Source: Polynucleobacter sp. MG-27-Goln-C1
GTDB lineage: Bacteria > Pseudomonadota > Gammaproteobacteria > Burkholderiales > Burkholderiaceae
Assembly (NCBI RefSeq): GCF_018881905.1
Contig: NZ_JACVPM010000002.1
Location: 496,001 to 560,000 of the forward strand
DNA: 64,000 nt
Direction: 5' to 3'
A model generated the notes under the pieces. The model was not told where the DNA came from. It saw only the letters and a list, made by a program, of their open reading frames with translations, and made no database searches. Shown here piece after piece: positions 45,425 through 55,967 of this stretch (position 1 is the stretch's first letter; each line of letters begins with the position of its first letter). A program made the position numbers and the translations under genes.

Positions 45425-47527
45425 GTGGCACGTAAAACCCCTATCGACAGATACCGCAATATCGGTATCTCTGCGCATATTGACGCAGGTAAGACAACAA
45501 CTACAGAACGCGTTTTGTTCTACACCGGTGTTAATCACAAAATTGGTGAAGTACATGATGGCGCTGCAACCATGGACTGGATGGAGCAAGAGCAAGAGCG
45601 TGGTATCACGATTACTTCTGCTGCTACTACAACGTTCTGGAAGGGCATGGCTGGTAATTTCCCAGAGCACCGCATCAATATTATTGATACCCCAGGACAC
45701 GTAGACTTCACCATTGAAGTTGAGCGTTCAATGCGCGTTTTGGATGGTGCTTGCATGGTTTACTGTGCAGTAGGTGGTGTACAGCCACAATCTGAAACTG
45801 TTTGGCGTCAAGCTAACAAGTATCAAGTTCCGCGTTTAGCATTCGTAAACAAGATGGACCGTACTGGTGCGAACTTCTTCAAGGTCTATGACCAGATGAA
45901 ATTGCGCCTTAAGGCAAACCCTATCTTGATCCAAATTCCTATCGGCGCTGAAGAAAACTTCAAAGGCGTTGTAGATTTGGTAAAGATGAAGGCCATCTAT
46001 TGGGATGAGGCCTCACAAGGCACTAAGTTTACGTACGAAGATATTCCTGCTGAATTGCAAGCCTCCGCTGAAGAGTGGCGTGAGAAGTTGCTTGAAGCGG
46101 CTGCTGAAAGCTCAGAAGAGTTGATGGAAAAGTATCTCGGCGGTGAAGCATTGACCGAAGAAGAAATCAAAACAGCATTGCGTCAACGCACAATCGCGAA
46201 TGAAATTATTCCTATGATGTGTGGAACAGCCTTCAAAAACAAAGGCGTTCAGGCAATGTTGGATGCAGTGGTTGAATTGCTCCCATCACCATTAGATGTC
46301 CCACCAGTTCCTTGTGAATTGGAAGACGGTACACCAACAACACGTAGAGCCTCTGATGATGAGAAATTCTCAGCATTGGCATTTAAGATCATGACCGACC
46401 CATTTGTTGGCCAGCTCATCTTCTTCCGTGTTTACTCAGGTGTAATGAAATCTGGCGACACGATCTACAACCCAATCAAGGGTAAGAAAGAGCGTGTTGG
46501 TCGTTTGTTGCAGATGCATGCAAACGAACGTGAAGAAATCAAAGAAGTATTTGCAGGTGATATCGCAGCTGCGGTTGGTCTAAAAGACGCAACTACTGGC
46601 GAAACATTGTGTGATCCAGATGGCATCGTTATTTTGGAGCGCATGGTATTCCCAGAGCCAGTGATTTCACAAGCAGTTGAGCCAAAGACAAAGCCAGACC
46701 AAGAAAAAATGGGTCTTGCCTTGAATCGTTTGGCGCAAGAAGATCCATCTTTCCGCGTAAAGACAGACGAAGAATCTGGCCAAACAATTATTTCCGGTAT
46801 GGGCGAGCTCCATTTGGAAATTTTGGTTGACCGTATGCGTCGCGAGTTTGGTGTTGAGGCAACTGTTGGTAAGCCACAAGTTGCTTATCGCGAAACTATT
46901 CGCAAGGTTTGCGAAGAAGTTGAAGGTAAATTTGTTAAGCAGTCTGGTGGTCGTGGTCAATACGGACACGTTGTGCTCAAGCTTGAGCCACAAGAGCCAG
47001 GCAAAGGTTTCGAATTCGTTGACGCTATTAAGGGCGGTGTAGTTCCACGTGAATACATCCCTGCAGTAGAAAAAGGAATTATCGAAACATTGAACTCCGG
47101 TATTTTGGCTGGCTATCCAGTTGTAGATATCAAAGCAACATTGTTCTTTGGTTCATACCATGACGTTGACTCCAACGAAAACGCATTTAAGATGGCGGGC
47201 TCGATGGCATTCAAAGACGGTATGCGCAAAGCATCACCAGTGTTGTTAGAACCAATGATGGCTGTTGAAGTTGAAACACCAGAAGATTTCATGGGTAACG
47301 TAATGGGTGACCTCTCATCACGTCGCGGTATTTTGCAAGGTATGGATGACATTCCAGGGGGCGGCAAGATCGTTCGCGCTGAAGTGCCATTGGCAGAGAT
47401 GTTTGGTTACTCAACTGGCTTGCGCTCGTTGACCCAAGGTCGCGCTACCTACACCATGGAATTTAAGCATTATTCCGAAGCACCTAAGAACGTTGCTGAA
47501 GCAGTTATGGCTGCTAAAGCGAAGTAA
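45425..47527 (+). CDS. fusA: translation elongation factor G
   Basis: GTPase that drives ribosomal translocation. It has 700 residues with five domains. The P-loop [14 protein letters not shown] starts at residue 17, switch II is DTPGHVDF, and NKMD is the G4 motif. The C-terminal domains include [19 protein letters not shown]. It starts with GTG. Followed after 50 bases by the second tuf copy. Confidence 0.99.
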   Translation: MARKTPIDRYRNIGISAHIDAGKTTTTERVLFYTGVNHKIGEVHDGAATMDWMEQEQERGITITSAATTTFWKGMAGNFPEHRINIIDTPGHVDFTIEVERSMRVLDGACMVYCAVGGVQPQSETVWRQANKYQVPRLAFVNKMDRTGANFFKVYDQMKLRLKANPILIQIPIGAEENFKGVVDLVKMKAIYWDEASQGTKFTYEDIPAELQASAEEWREKLLEAAAESSEELMEKYLGGEALTEEEIKTALRQRTIANEIIPMMCGTAFKNKGVQAMLDAVVELLPSPLDVPPVPCELEDGTPTTRRASDDEKFSALAFKIMTDPFVGQLIFFRVYSGVMKSGDTIYNPIKGKKERVGRLLQMHANEREEIKEVFAGDIAAAVGLKDATTGETLCDPDGIVILERMVFPEPVISQAVEPKTKPDQEKMGLALNRLAQEDPSFRVKTDEESGQTIISGMGELHLEILVDRMRREFGVEATVGKPQVAYRETIRKVCEEVEGKFVKQSGGRGQYGHVVLKLEPQEPGKGFEFVDAIKGGVVPREYIPAVEKGIIETLNSGILAGYPVVDIKATLFFGSYHDVDSNENAFKMAGSMAFKDGMRKASPVLLEPMMAVEVETPEDFMGNVMGDLSSRRGILQGMDDIPGGGKIVRAEVPLAEMFGYSTGLRSLTQGRATYTMEFKHYSEAPKNVAEAVMAAKAK

Positions 47528-47562
47528 TTTATCCACATTATTTTGAATATTGACTAGCTAAG

Positions 47563-48771
47563 AAGGCAGACAAAAAAATGGCAAAAGAAAAGTTTGAGCG
47601 GACAAAACCGCACGTAAACGTTGGCACAATCGGTCACGTTGACCACGGTAAAACCACATTGACAGCAGCTATTGCAACCGTGCTTTCAAAAGCATTCGGT
47701 GGCGAAGCAAAAGCATACGATCAGATCGATGCTGCTCCAGAAGAAAAAGCACGCGGTATTACTATTAATACAGCACACGTTGAGTATGAGACAGCGAATC
47801 GTCACTACGCTCACGTTGATTGCCCAGGACATGCTGACTACGTTAAGAACATGATTACTGGCGCTGCTCAGATGGACGGCGCTATTTTGGTTTGCTCTGC
47901 AGCTGACGGCCCAATGCCACAAACTCGTGAGCACATCCTCTTGGCACGCCAAGTTGGTGTTCCATACATCATCGTATTTTTGAACAAGTGCGACATGGTT
48001 GATGACGCTGAGTTGTTAGAGCTCGTAGAAATGGAAGTTCGTGAGCTTCTATCTAAGTACGACTTCCCAGGCGATGACACACCAATCGTTCAAGGTTCTG
48101 CTAAGTTAGCTCTTGAAGGCGACGAAGGCCCATTGGGTAAAGAAGCCATCATGAAATTGGCTGAAGCATTAGATACCTATATCCCAACTCCAGAGCGTGC
48201 TGTTGACGGTGCGTTCTTGATGCCAGTAGAGGACGTGTTCTCTATCTCCGGTCGCGGTACTGTTGTTACAGGCCGTATCGAGCGCGGTATCGTTAAAGTT
48301 GGTGAAGAGATTGAAATTATCGGTATCAAGCCAACACTCAAGACAACTTGTACTGGTGTTGAAATGTTCCGCAAATTGCTCGACCAAGGTCAAGCAGGCG
48401 ATAACGTTGGTATCTTGTTACGCGGTACAAAGCGTGAAGAAGTTGAGCGCGGCCAAGTATTGGCTAAGCCAGGTTCAATCACCCCACACACTCACTTTAC
48501 AGCCGAGGTTTACATCTTGGGTAAAGATGAAGGTGGTCGTCATACTCCATTCTTTAACAACTATCGTCCACAGTTCTACTTCCGCACAACGGACGTAACT
48601 GGTTCAATCGAGTTGCCAAAAGACAAAGAAATGGTTATGCCTGGTGATAACGTCACAATTACCGTAAAACTCATCGCTCCTATCGCGATGGAAGAAGGTT
48701 TACGTTTTGCGATCCGTGAAGGTGGCCGTACTGTTGGCGCCGGCGTGGTTGCAAAGATTTTGGCTTAATAG
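47563..48771 (+). repeat. tuf repeat copy 2, about 1209 bp
   Basis: Direct repeat of 30788-31996, 16.8 kb away in the same orientation. Shared sequence covers the ribosome-site region, the whole gene and three bases past the stop. Confidence 0.93.
47578..48768 (+). CDS. tuf: translation elongation factor Tu (copy 2)
   Basis: Second EF-Tu gene, 396 residues, identical in protein to copy 1. It sits in the str operon position (rpsL-rpsG-fusA-tuf), equivalent to E. coli tufA. The two copies are driven by different promoters (the tRNA-tuf promoter and the str promoter), so the cell can supply this abundant protein from two transcripts. The 36 bases before the shared repeat and the sequence after it are unrelated to copy 1. 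Confidence 0.99.
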   Translation: MAKEKFERTKPHVNVGTIGHVDHGKTTLTAAIATVLSKAFGGEAKAYDQIDAAPEEKARGITINTAHVEYETANRHYAHVDCPGHADYVKNMITGAAQMDGAILVCSAADGPMPQTREHILLARQVGVPYIIVFLNKCDMVDDAELLELVEMEVRELLSKYDFPGDDTPIVQGSAKLALEGDEGPLGKEAIMKLAEALDTYIPTPERAVDGAFLMPVEDVFSISGRGTVVTGRIERGIVKVGEEIEIIGIKPTLKTTCTGVEMFRKLLDQGQAGDNVGILLRGTKREEVERGQVLAKPGSITPHTHFTAEVYILGKDEGGRHTPFFNNYRPQFYFRTTDVTGSIELPKDKEMVMPGDNVTITVKLIAPIAMEEGLRFAIREGGRTVGAGVVAKILA

Positions 48772-48799
48772 CAGTAAAAATATTTAGCGGTTTGCTAAC

Positions 48800-48828
48800 C
48801 GGTGACGTCCGTGCTGCGGATGTCACCG
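48800..48828 (+). promoter_or_regulatory. hairpin in the rpsJ leader
   Basis: CGGTGACGTCCG and CGGATGTCACCG form a 12-bp stem with one G.T pair and a TGCTG loop, 51 bases before rpsJ. No T run follows. It could be part of an S10-leader control element; no clear promoter was found between tuf and rpsJ. Confidence 0.45.
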
Positions 48829-48879
48829 AGCTCTTTAGAAATATAACGTGGCAGCACCACAACGCTCTTTGGAATTAAT

Positions 48880-49191
48880 ATGCAAAACCAAAAAATTCGT
48901 ATTCGTCTTAAAGCATTTGATTACCGTTTGATCGACCAGTCTGCAGCTGAAATCGTTGATACAGCTAAGCGCACTGGTGCAGTTGTTAAGGGTCCAGTAC
49001 CTTTGCCAACACGTATCGAGCGCTTTGACATTCTGCGTTCACCACACGTAAATAAGACTTCACGTGACCAGTTAGAGATTCGTACCCATCTGCGTTTGAT
49101 GGATATTGTTGATCCTACAGAGAAAACTGTGGATGCCTTGATGAAATTAGACCTCCCAGCAGGTGTGGACGTCGAAATTAAGTTGCAGTAA
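48880..49191 (+). CDS. rpsJ: 30S ribosomal protein S10 (NusE)
   Basis: 30S head protein that also binds NusB and NusG in antitermination. It has 103 residues; [20 protein letters not shown] is the conserved loop. It begins the S10 cluster but is separated from rplC by about 197 bases holding a hairpin and a predicted promoter, so it may be expressed partly with the str operon. Confidence 0.98.
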   Translation: MQNQKIRIRLKAFDYRLIDQSAAEIVDTAKRTGAVVKGPVPLPTRIERFDILRSPHVNKTSRDQLEIRTHLRLMDIVDPTEKTVDALMKLDLPAGVDVEIKLQ

Positions 49192-49201
49192 TTCAGTATT
49201 T

Positions 49202-49243
49202 CCAGTCTTAGCGCTTGCCAAGACTGGCCTTTCGGGATAGAAT
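49202..49243 (+). promoter_or_regulatory. hairpin with embedded promoter between rpsJ and rplC
   Basis: CCAGTCTT (49202-49209) and AAGACTGG (49220-49227) form an 8-bp stem. A promoter, TTGCCA (49215-49220), 17-base spacer, TAGAAT (49238-49243), has its -35 in the loop and 3' arm of this hairpin. It would drive rplC onward. A second inverted repeat GCCGAC/GTCGGC sits at 49356-49375 just before the rplC ribosome site. Confidence 0.6.
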
Positions 49244-49388
49244 CTAAGGCTTCGCTCAATTATTTGGGCGATTATTCAGGTTTTATCAGCATTAAAAACG
49301 TTGTAACTTATTGATTTAGAAGTACTTTTACTTGTAAATCACTTAAATTAATTTTGCCGACCAATCGAAGTCGGCGTGGAGCATGAAT

Positions 49389-50045
49389 ATGAGCTTAGGC
49401 TTAATCGGTCGCAAGATCGGCATGACCCGTCTATTTACGGACGAAGGGGAAGCAATTCCTGTCACCGTAATTGACGTGAGCGACAACAGAATCGCTCAAA
49501 TCAAGACCCAGGCAACTGATGGCTATGATGCTATCCAGTTGGCACATGGCACACGTAGAGCTACTCGCGTTACCAAAGCAATGGCTGGTCACTTCGCTAA
49601 AGCGGGTGTGATGGCTGGTAACGGTCTCAACGAATTTCAATTAGATGCTGCAAAAATCGCAGAAATGACACCAGGACAAGTAATTCCTGCTGACACTGCA
49701 TTTGCTGCTGGCCAAAAAGTGGATGTACAAGGTGTAACGATTGGTAAAGGCTACGCCGGTACCATCAAGCGCCATCACTTCGCTTCAGGTCGCGCGTCAC
49801 ACGGTAACTCACGTTCACACAACGTGCCAGGTTCTATCGGTATGGCGCAAGATCCAGGTCGTGTTTTCCCAGGTAAGCGCATGACAGGCCACCTTGGTGA
49901 CGAGACACGCACTGTACAAAATTTAGTCATCGCACGCATTGATGCAGAACGCAATCTCATCATGGTTAAAGGCGCTATTCCAGGTGCCCCAGGCGGTAAA
50001 GTTATTGTTACTCCAGCGGTGAAGACACCGTTGAAGAAGAAATAA
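49389..50045 (+). CDS. rplC: 50S ribosomal protein L3
   Basis: Early-assembling 50S protein close to the peptidyl-transferase centre. It has 218 residues from ATG 49389, chosen because GGAG lies 7 bases upstream; ATG 49383 is too close to that site. [14 protein letters not shown] and [17 protein letters not shown] are family signatures, and the loop [19 protein letters not shown] is intact. 11 bases before rplD. Confidence 0.97.
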   Translation: MSLGLIGRKIGMTRLFTDEGEAIPVTVIDVSDNRIAQIKTQATDGYDAIQLAHGTRRATRVTKAMAGHFAKAGVMAGNGLNEFQLDAAKIAEMTPGQVIPADTAFAAGQKVDVQGVTIGKGYAGTIKRHHFASGRASHGNSRSHNVPGSIGMAQDPGRVFPGKRMTGHLGDETRTVQNLVIARIDAERNLIMVKGAIPGAPGGKVIVTPAVKTPLKKK

Positions 50046-50056
50046 GGAGAGCGAAT

Positions 50057-50677
50057 ATGGAACTTAAGCTTCTCCAAGACAACGGAACTTTAGGCGCAGG
50101 CGTTCAAGCCTCACCAGAAGTATTCGAGCGCGAATATAACGAAGCATTGGTACACCAAGTTGTTGTGGCTTACCAAGCAAATGCACGTAGCGGTAACCGT
50201 GCACAAAAAGACCGTGAGCAAGTTAAGCACACAACCAAAAAACCTTGGCGTCAAAAAGGTACTGGTCGTGCACGTGCTGGTATGAGCTCTTCCCCGCTGT
50301 GGCGTGGAGGTGGTCGTATATTCCCGAATTCACCTGAAGAAAATTTCAGCCAAAAAGTAAACAAGAAAATGTACCGCGCTGGTATGAGATCTATTTTGTC
50401 TCAGTTAGCACGCGAAGGTCGTTTGAATGTTGTTGACCAATTTAATCTTGATGCTCCAAAGACTAAAGTTTTAGCTGACAAAGTTAAAGCAATGGGATTG
50501 GATTCAGTCTTGATCATCGTTGATCAGGTTAGCGAGAATTTGTACTTGGCATCACGCAACTTGCATAAGGTTGCTGTATGTGAGCCACAGCACGCTGATC
50601 CATTAGCTTTAGTTCAATACAAAAAAGTATTGGTAAGCAAAGCAGCGATCGCAAAAATTGAGGAGTTGCTGAAATGA
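50057..50677 (+). CDS. rplD: 50S ribosomal protein L4
   Basis: Lines part of the exit tunnel and, in E. coli, represses the S10 operon. It has 206 residues. The tunnel loop [20 protein letters not shown] is conserved. Its stop overlaps the rplW start by four bases (ATGA), indicating coupled translation. Confidence 0.98.
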   Translation: MELKLLQDNGTLGAGVQASPEVFEREYNEALVHQVVVAYQANARSGNRAQKDREQVKHTTKKPWRQKGTGRARAGMSSSPLWRGGGRIFPNSPEENFSQKVNKKMYRAGMRSILSQLAREGRLNVVDQFNLDAPKTKVLADKVKAMGLDSVLIIVDQVSENLYLASRNLHKVAVCEPQHADPLALVQYKKVLVSKAAIAKIEELLK

Positions 50678-50988
50678 GCCAAGTCCGTAAAAACGATCAC
50701 AGCTTGATGAAGGTTCTGCTTGGACCGGTTATCTCTGAAAAAGCCACTATGGTTGCAGAGAAAAACGAACAAGTGGTATTCCAAGTTACACGCGACGCTA
50801 ATAAGAGCGATGTGAAACAAGCAGTTGAGTTGCTCTTTAAAGTGCAAGTTGACTCTGTTCAAATCGTGAATCAAAAGGGTAAGCCAAAGCGCTATGGCCG
50901 TTTTGAAGGTCGTCGTGACCATACTAAGAAGGCCTACGTTAGCTTGAAGCCAGGTCAAGAAATTAACTTTGAAGCGGAGGCGAATTAA
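50674..50988 (+). CDS. rplW: 50S ribosomal protein L23
   Basis: Exit-tunnel rim protein that docks trigger factor and SRP. It has 104 residues. [20 protein letters not shown] and the basic loop [20 protein letters not shown] are typical. Overlaps rplD by four bases and precedes rplB by two. Confidence 0.98.
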   Translation: MSQVRKNDHSLMKVLLGPVISEKATMVAEKNEQVVFQVTRDANKSDVKQAVELLFKVQVDSVQIVNQKGKPKRYGRFEGRRDHTKKAYVSLKPGQEINFEAEAN

Positions 50989-50990
50989 TC

Positions 50991-51821
50991 ATGCCTTTGA
51001 TGAAGACAAAACCGACCTCACCAGGTCGTCGCTCAATGGTCAAGGTGGTAAATCCTGACCTGCATAAAGGTAAACCTTTTGCAGCGTTGGTAGAGCCACA
51101 GTTCCAAAAAGCAGGTCGTAACAATAATGGTCACATCACTACCCGTCATAAAGGTGGTGGTCATAAGCATCACTATCGTGTTGTTGATTTCAAACGCAAC
51201 GATAAAGATGGTATTTCAGCAAAAGTTGAACGCTTGGAATACGATCCAAACCGCAGTGCAAACATTGCATTGATCGTGTTTGCCGATGGTGAGCGTCGCT
51301 ATATTCTTGCTGCAAAAGGCATGACTGTTGGCCAGGCATTGATGAGTGGCTCAGAAGCCCCAATCAAGTCTGGTAACAACTTGCCAATTCGCAACATTCC
51401 AGTTGGTAGCACGATTCACTGTGTAGAAATGTTGCCAGGTAAAGGTGCTCAAATCGCACGTTCCGCCGGCGGCTCTGCAGTGTTATTGGCTCGTGAAGGT
51501 GTATACGCTCAGGTGCGCTTGCGCTCAGGTGAAGTACGTCGTATTTTGATCGATTGCCGTGCCACTATTGGTGAAGTTGGTAATGAAGAGCACAGCTTGC
51601 GCGTTATCGGTAAAGCTGGTGCAAATCGCTGGCGTGGTATTCGCCCAACCGTTCGCGGTGTGGCAATGAACCCAGTAGATCACCCACACGGTGGTGGTGA
51701 AGGTAGAACTGGCGAAGGCCGCGTACCTGTCTCCCCATGGGGCACACCAACTAAAGGTTATCGTACACGTCGCAATAAGCGTACAACTTCGATGATCGTT
51801 CAACGTCGTCAAAAACGTTAA
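50991..51821 (+). CDS. rplB: 50S ribosomal protein L2
   Basis: Highly conserved 50S protein needed for subunit joining and peptidyl transfer. It has 276 residues. The signature [19 protein letters not shown] includes the conserved histidine near the active centre. [18 protein letters not shown] lies near residue 55. Two bases after rplW. Confidence 0.99.
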   Translation: MPLMKTKPTSPGRRSMVKVVNPDLHKGKPFAALVEPQFQKAGRNNNGHITTRHKGGGHKHHYRVVDFKRNDKDGISAKVERLEYDPNRSANIALIVFADGERRYILAAKGMTVGQALMSGSEAPIKSGNNLPIRNIPVGSTIHCVEMLPGKGAQIARSAGGSAVLLAREGVYAQVRLRSGEVRRILIDCRATIGEVGNEEHSLRVIGKAGANRWRGIRPTVRGVAMNPVDHPHGGGEGRTGEGRVPVSPWGTPTKGYRTRRNKRTTSMIVQRRQKR

Positions 51822-51840
51822 GCGATAAGGATAAATAGAT

Positions 51841-52119
51841 ATGACACGTTCAGCTAAAAAAGGCCCATTTTGCGAAGCCAGCTTAGTAAATAAAGTTGAA
51901 GTCGCACAAGCCAACAAAGACAAAAAGCCGATCAAAACTTGGTCACGCCGTTCAACAATCCTCCCAGACTTTATTGGTCTGACGATTGCTGTACATAACG
52001 GTCGTCAACACGTTCCGGTATATGTATCAGAAAACATGGTGGGTCATAAGTTAGGCGAATTTGCCTTGACCCGTACTTTCAAAGGTCACGCTGCTGACAA
52101 GAAAGTAACGAAGAAGTAA
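51841..52119 (+). CDS. rpsS: 30S ribosomal protein S19
   Basis: 30S head protein near the A-site finger contact. It has 92 residues: [20 protein letters not shown] and the conserved [20 protein letters not shown]. 19 bases after rplB, 10 bases before rplV. Confidence 0.98.
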   Translation: MTRSAKKGPFCEASLVNKVEVAQANKDKKPIKTWSRRSTILPDFIGLTIAVHNGRQHVPVYVSENMVGHKLGEFALTRTFKGHAADKKVTKK

Positions 52120-52129
52120 GGGGATGATG

Positions 52130-52459
52130 ATGGAAGTTAAAGCTATTCACAAAGGCGCCCGCATTTCTGCGCAAAAGACACGTTTGGTCGCTGACCAGAT
52201 CCGTGGTTTGCCAATTGCACGCGCATTGAACATTTTGAATTTCAGCCCCAAAAAAGCTGCCTTCATTGTGAAGAAAGTTGTTGAGTCCGCAATGGCCAAC
52301 GCTGAACACAATAAGGGTGCTGATATTGATGAGCTCAAGGTTTCAACAATTATTGTTGATAAGGGTACTTCCTTGAAGCGCTTCACAGCACGTGCTAAGG
52401 GTCGCGGTAATCAAATCGAAAAACAAACATGTCACATCACCGTGACCTTGAGTAACTAA
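52130..52459 (+). CDS. rplV: 50S ribosomal protein L22
   Basis: Exit-tunnel protein whose hairpin approaches the macrolide site. It has 109 residues from ATG 52130. Three in-frame ATG codons stand in a row (52124, 52127, 52130); the last fits both the AGGGG ribosome site spacing and the conserved start [20 protein letters not shown]. The hairpin includes [20 protein letters not shown]. Confidence 0.96.
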   Translation: MEVKAIHKGARISAQKTRLVADQIRGLPIARALNILNFSPKKAAFIVKKVVESAMANAEHNKGADIDELKVSTIIVDKGTSLKRFTARAKGRGNQIEKQTCHITVTLSN

Positions 52460-52467
52460 GGAAAGAT

Positions 52468-53289
52468 ATGGGACAAAAGATAAACCCAACCGGATTCCGA
52501 CTCTCGGTAACGAAGAACTGGACATCAAAGTGGTATGCAAACAATACTGATTTTGCGAAGATGTTGAAAGAGGACGTAGATGTCCGCATCTATCTCAAGA
52601 AGAAGTTGAAGAATGCATCCGTAAGTAAAGTGATTATTGAGCGTCCTGCAAAGAACGCACGCATCACTATTTACAGCTCACGCCCAGGTGTCGTGATCGG
52701 TAAAAAAGGTGAAGATATTGAAGTTCTCCGTCGCGAACTCCAGAAGCGTATGGGCGTTCCTGTCCACGTGAACATCGAAGAAATTCGTAAGCCTGAAGTT
52801 GATGCGCAATTGATTGCTGACTCTATTACTCAGCAGTTAGAGAAGCGCATCATGTTCCGTCGTGCAATGAAGCGTGCAATGCAAAATGCAATGCGCCTTG
52901 GTGCACAAGGAATCAAGATCATGTCTTCTGGTCGTTTGAACGGTGCTGAAATTGCACGTCGCGAATGGTACCGTGAAGGTCGTGTTCCACTTCATACATT
53001 GAAGGCTGATATTGATTACGCGACTTCAGAAGCTGAAACAACATACGGCATCATCGGTGTAAAAGTTTGGGTTTACAAAGGCGATACATTAGGCCGCGGT
53101 GCAGATGCTCCAGCAGTAACAGCAGAGCCAGCAGCTGAAGAGAAAAAGCCACGTCGCGCACCAGCTAAAACAACCGCACGCAAACCAGCAGCTGACAGCA
53201 AGCCATTAGTTGCTGCTAAGCCAGCAGTAAAGCGTGCACCGAAAGCCGTTGAAGCCACAAGTGCTGAAGCGCAGAAGTCAGGAGAGTAA
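52468..53289 (+). CDS. rpsC: 30S ribosomal protein S3, with C-terminal extension
   Basis: Forms the mRNA entry site with S4 and S5. It has 273 residues against about 233 in E. coli. The KH domain contains [18 protein letters not shown], and [20 protein letters not shown] is typical. Residues 211-273 are an extra Ala/Lys/Pro-rich, low-complexity basic tail. Eight bases after rplV and two before rplP. Confidence 0.98.
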   Translation: MGQKINPTGFRLSVTKNWTSKWYANNTDFAKMLKEDVDVRIYLKKKLKNASVSKVIIERPAKNARITIYSSRPGVVIGKKGEDIEVLRRELQKRMGVPVHVNIEEIRKPEVDAQLIADSITQQLEKRIMFRRAMKRAMQNAMRLGAQGIKIMSSGRLNGAEIARREWYREGRVPLHTLKADIDYATSEAETTYGIIGVKVWVYKGDTLGRGADAPAVTAEPAAEEKKPRRAPAKTTARKPAADSKPLVAAKPAVKRAPKAVEATSAEAQKSGE

Positions 53290-53291
53290 GC

Positions 53292-53705
53292 ATGCTACAA
53301 CCAAAGCGTCGTAAGTATCGCAAGGAACAAAAGGGACGTAACACTGGCGTGGCAACACGCGGTAGTTCAGTAGCCTTTGGTGACTTTGGATTGAAAGCTA
53401 TTGGCCGTGGTCGTTTGACTGCACGTCAGATTGAATCTGCACGTCGCGCAATGACCCGTCACATTAAGCGTGGTGGTCGTATCTGGATTCGTATTTTCCC
53501 AGATAAGCCAATTTCACAAAAGCCAGCTGAAGTACGTATGGGTAACGGTAAAGGTAATCCAGAGTACTACGTAGCAGAAATTCAACCAGGCAAGATTTTG
53601 TACGAGATGGATGGTGTGGATGAGACTTTGGCGCGCGAAGCTTTCAAGCTTGCTGCTGCTAAGTTGCCACTGCAAACCACTTTCGTGATTCGCCACCTAG
53701 GTTGA
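53292..53705 (+). CDS. rplP: 50S ribosomal protein L16
   Basis: Late-assembling protein next to the A-site tRNA elbow. It has 137 residues: [18 protein letters not shown] at the start and PVRMGNGKG-like [20 protein letters not shown] in the middle. Two bases after rpsC. Confidence 0.98.
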   Translation: MLQPKRRKYRKEQKGRNTGVATRGSSVAFGDFGLKAIGRGRLTARQIESARRAMTRHIKRGGRIWIRIFPDKPISQKPAEVRMGNGKGNPEYYVAEIQPGKILYEMDGVDETLAREAFKLAAAKLPLQTTFVIRHLG

Positions 53706-53719
53706 TCGGGATAGAGATT

Positions 53720-53914
53720 ATGAAAAAGACAGAATTAGCATCCAAAGATCTGGTTGCCTTGAACGCAGAATTAACAGAGCTCTTGAAGACTAGCTTCAAA
53801 CTCCGTATGCAAAAGGGTACTCAGCAACTCACAAATACCAGCCAATTGGGTAAAACTAAGCGTGAAATTGCTCGCGTAAAGACTTTTATTACCCAAAAAA
53901 CTGCACAGAAATAA
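53720..53914 (+). CDS. rpmC: 50S ribosomal protein L29
   Basis: Small two-helix protein at the tunnel exit. It has 64 residues from ATG 53720 ([20 protein letters not shown]); the frame is open to TTG 53702, overlapping rplP, but those residues are not part of the family. Conserved [18 protein letters not shown] and [11 protein letters not shown] are present. Confidence 0.96.
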   Translation: MKKTELASKDLVALNAELTELLKTSFKLRMQKGTQQLTNTSQLGKTKREIARVKTFITQKTAQK

Positions 53915-53926
53915 GGAAAAAGGGAT

Positions 53927-54196
53927 ATGACAGAATTATCTAAACCCTTGCGCCGCACCCTCGTGGGTCGTGTCGTTAGCGACAAAATGCAAAAAACTGT
54001 GACTGTGCTAGTTGAGCGCCAAGTTAAGCATGCGCTTTATGGCAAATATGTTGGACAGTCCAAAAAATACCATGCTCATGATGAAGCTGGTCAATACAAG
54101 ATGGGTGATACCGTTGAAATTGCTGAATCTAAGCCAATTTCACGCACTAAATCTTGGGTTGTGACCCGTTTAGTTCAAGAGTCCAAGGGTATTTAA
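53927..54196 (+). CDS. rpsQ: 30S ribosomal protein S17
   Basis: Primary 16S-binding protein of the 30S body. It has 89 residues: [20 protein letters not shown] and the OB-fold end [14 protein letters not shown]. Last gene of the S10 unit; a bulged hairpin and a new promoter follow. Confidence 0.98.
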   Translation: MTELSKPLRRTLVGRVVSDKMQKTVTVLVERQVKHALYGKYVGQSKKYHAHDEAGQYKMGDTVEIAESKPISRTKSWVVTRLVQESKGI

Positions 54197-54205
54197 AGAA
54201 ATATT

Positions 54206-54255
54206 AGGGATTTTGGCGAACTTTCTTGCCAAATCCCTGTTTTGCGTAGTATGAT
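54206..54255 (+). promoter_or_regulatory. hairpin with embedded promoter between rpsQ and rplN
   Basis: AGGGATTTTGGC (54206-54217) pairs with GCCAAATCCCT (54228-54238), 11 bp with one bulged T, followed by GTTTTG, a weak terminator for the S10 unit. TTGCCA (54226-54231), an 18-base spacer and TATGAT (54250-54255) form a promoter whose -35 is in the 3' arm of the hairpin. It would drive the spc genes. Confidence 0.65.
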
Positions 54256-54260
54256 AGAAG

Positions 54261-54296
54261 GCTTCTCTGGTTATATTGAGAGAAGCAGTGTTTTTT
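54261..54296 (+). terminator. possible attenuator at the start of the spc-operon leader
   Basis: GCTTCTCT (54261-54268) and AGAGAAGC (54279-54286) form an 8-bp stem with a 10-base loop, followed by AGTG and six T. It begins at the predicted transcription start, so most transcripts would fold it at once. About 86 bases of leader follow before rplN. Confidence 0.5.
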
Positions 54297-54382
54297 CATT
54301 AATTCCGGGTTTTAACTCTCGTTAAAGCCCATAGACGGAACCAAGACTGTTTGCCTTTGGCTAACAAGTTGGGGATTAAAAA

Positions 54383-54751
54383 ATGATTCAGACCGAAAGT
54401 AGATTACAGGTCGCCGATAACACAGGCGCCAGTGAAGTTTTGTGCATCAAGGTATTGGGCGGCTCTAAGCGTCGTTACGCCAGTATCGGTGATGTCATTA
54501 AAGTGACTGTAAAGTCCGCTGCTCCACGTGGCCGTGTAAAAAAAGGTGATATTTATAACGCCGTAGTAGTGAGAACTGCTAAGGGTGTACGCCGTCCAGA
54601 CGGCTCATTGATTAAGTTCGATGGAAACGCTGCGGTATTGCTCAACGCTAAGTTAGAGCCAATCGGCACACGTATCTTTGGACCAGTTACGCGCGAATTG
54701 CGTACTGAGAAGTTCATGAAGATCGTTTCTCTCGCCCCCGAAGTTATTTAA
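54383..54751 (+). CDS. rplN: 50S ribosomal protein L14
   Basis: Subunit-interface protein that also binds the silencing factor RsfS. It has 122 residues: [20 protein letters not shown] and the end [14 protein letters not shown]. First gene of the spc cluster in this genome, with its own promoter and leader. rplX follows after nine bases. Confidence 0.98.
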   Translation: MIQTESRLQVADNTGASEVLCIKVLGGSKRRYASIGDVIKVTVKSAAPRGRVKKGDIYNAVVVRTAKGVRRPDGSLIKFDGNAAVLLNAKLEPIGTRIFGPVTRELRTEKFMKIVSLAPEVI

Positions 54752-54760
54752 GAGGCTGAT

Positions 54761-55069
54761 ATGAAAAAGATTCGTAAAGGTGATTCAGTAGTTCTGTTGA
54801 CTGGCCGCGATAAGGGCAAGCAAGGAACTGTTACAGCCGTTCTCGAGAACAAATTAGTGATCGAAGGCGTAAATATTTACAAAAAGAGCGTTAAGCCAAA
54901 TCCAGCAGCCGGTGTTACTGGCGGCATGATTGACAAGACGATGCCTGTTCACATTTCTAATGTGGCTGTGGTTGACGGTAACGGCAAACCATCACGTGTT
55001 GGTATCAAACTCGTTGATGGTAAAAAGCAGCGTTTCCTCAAAACCACTGGCGCAACTTTAAGCGCATAA
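54761..55069 (+). CDS. rplX: 50S ribosomal protein L24
   Basis: Assembly initiator of the 50S subunit. It has 102 residues with a KOW motif ([20 protein letters not shown]) at the N-terminus. Typical length. 16 bases before rplE. Confidence 0.98.
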   Translation: MKKIRKGDSVVLLTGRDKGKQGTVTAVLENKLVIEGVNIYKKSVKPNPAAGVTGGMIDKTMPVHISNVAVVDGNGKPSRVGIKLVDGKKQRFLKTTGATLSA

Positions 55070-55085
55070 GGGGCACGGAGAAATT

Positions 55086-55628
55086 ATGAGCACACGTTTT
55101 CAAGAACACTATCAAGCTAAAGTTGTTGCTGATTTGATCGCCAAATTTGGTTACAAGTCAGTAATGGAAGTTCCACGTATCACTAAGGTAACCCTGAACA
55201 TGGGCTTAGGCGATGCAGTGAACGACAAGAAGATTATCGAAAATGCAGTTGGTGATTTGACTAAAGTAGCAGGTCAAAAGCCAGTTGTGACAAAAGCGAA
55301 AAAAGCGATTGCTGGTTTCAAAATTCGTCAAGGCTACCCAATCGGTGCCATGGTGACATTGCGTGGTGCACGCATGTACGAATTCTTGGATCGTTTCGTG
55401 ACTGTTGCATTGCCACGCGTACGTGACTTCCGCGGAATTTCCGGCAAGGCATTTGACGGCCGTGGTAACTACAACATTGGCGTTAAAGAGCAAATCATTT
55501 TCCCAGAAATCGAATACGACAAAATTGATGCCCTCCGTGGTCTCAATATCAGTATTACGACGACCGCTAAGACTGACGAAGAAGCAAAAGCTTTGTTAGC
55601 AGCGTTCAAATTCCCTTTCCGCAATTAA
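55086..55628 (+). CDS. rplE: 50S ribosomal protein L5
   Basis: Binds 5S rRNA and contacts P-site tRNA. It has 180 residues. [20 protein letters not shown] and [20 protein letters not shown] are family signatures. Part of the continuous spc cluster, nine bases before rpsN. Confidence 0.98.
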   Translation: MSTRFQEHYQAKVVADLIAKFGYKSVMEVPRITKVTLNMGLGDAVNDKKIIENAVGDLTKVAGQKPVVTKAKKAIAGFKIRQGYPIGAMVTLRGARMYEFLDRFVTVALPRVRDFRGISGKAFDGRGNYNIGVKEQIIFPEIEYDKIDALRGLNISITTTAKTDEEAKALLAAFKFPFRN

Positions 55629-55637
55629 GAGGCTAAC

Positions 55638-55943
55638 GTGGCAAAACTATCCCTAATTGAGCGCGAGAATAAGCGCACAAAAACTGTAGAGAAGTACGCT
55701 GTAAAGCGTGCTGAACTCAAGGCAATCATTGCTGATCAATCACGCAGCGATGAAGAGCGCTATGAAGCTCGCTTGAAGCTACAGGCACTTCCACGTAACG
55801 CAAGCCCGATTCGTCAAAGAAATCGTTGTTCATTAACCGGTCGTCCGCGCGGTGTATTCAGTAAGTTTGGTTTAGCGCGTAGCAAAATTCGTGAAATCGC
55901 CTTTCGTGGCGAAATCCCCGGTTTAACCAAGGCCAGCTGGTAA
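55638..55943 (+). CDS. rpsN: 30S ribosomal protein S14 (zinc-independent form)
   Basis: 30S head protein. It has 101 residues, the long form without the four-cysteine zinc knuckle. It starts with GTG ([20 protein letters not shown]) and ends [32 protein letters not shown] is the conserved core. Confidence 0.97.
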   Translation: MAKLSLIERENKRTKTVEKYAVKRAELKAIIADQSRSDEERYEARLKLQALPRNASPIRQRNRCSLTGRPRGVFSKFGLARSKIREIAFRGEIPGLTKASW

Positions 55944-55967
55944 GCGGCGAAAGAATTAGGAGAACTC

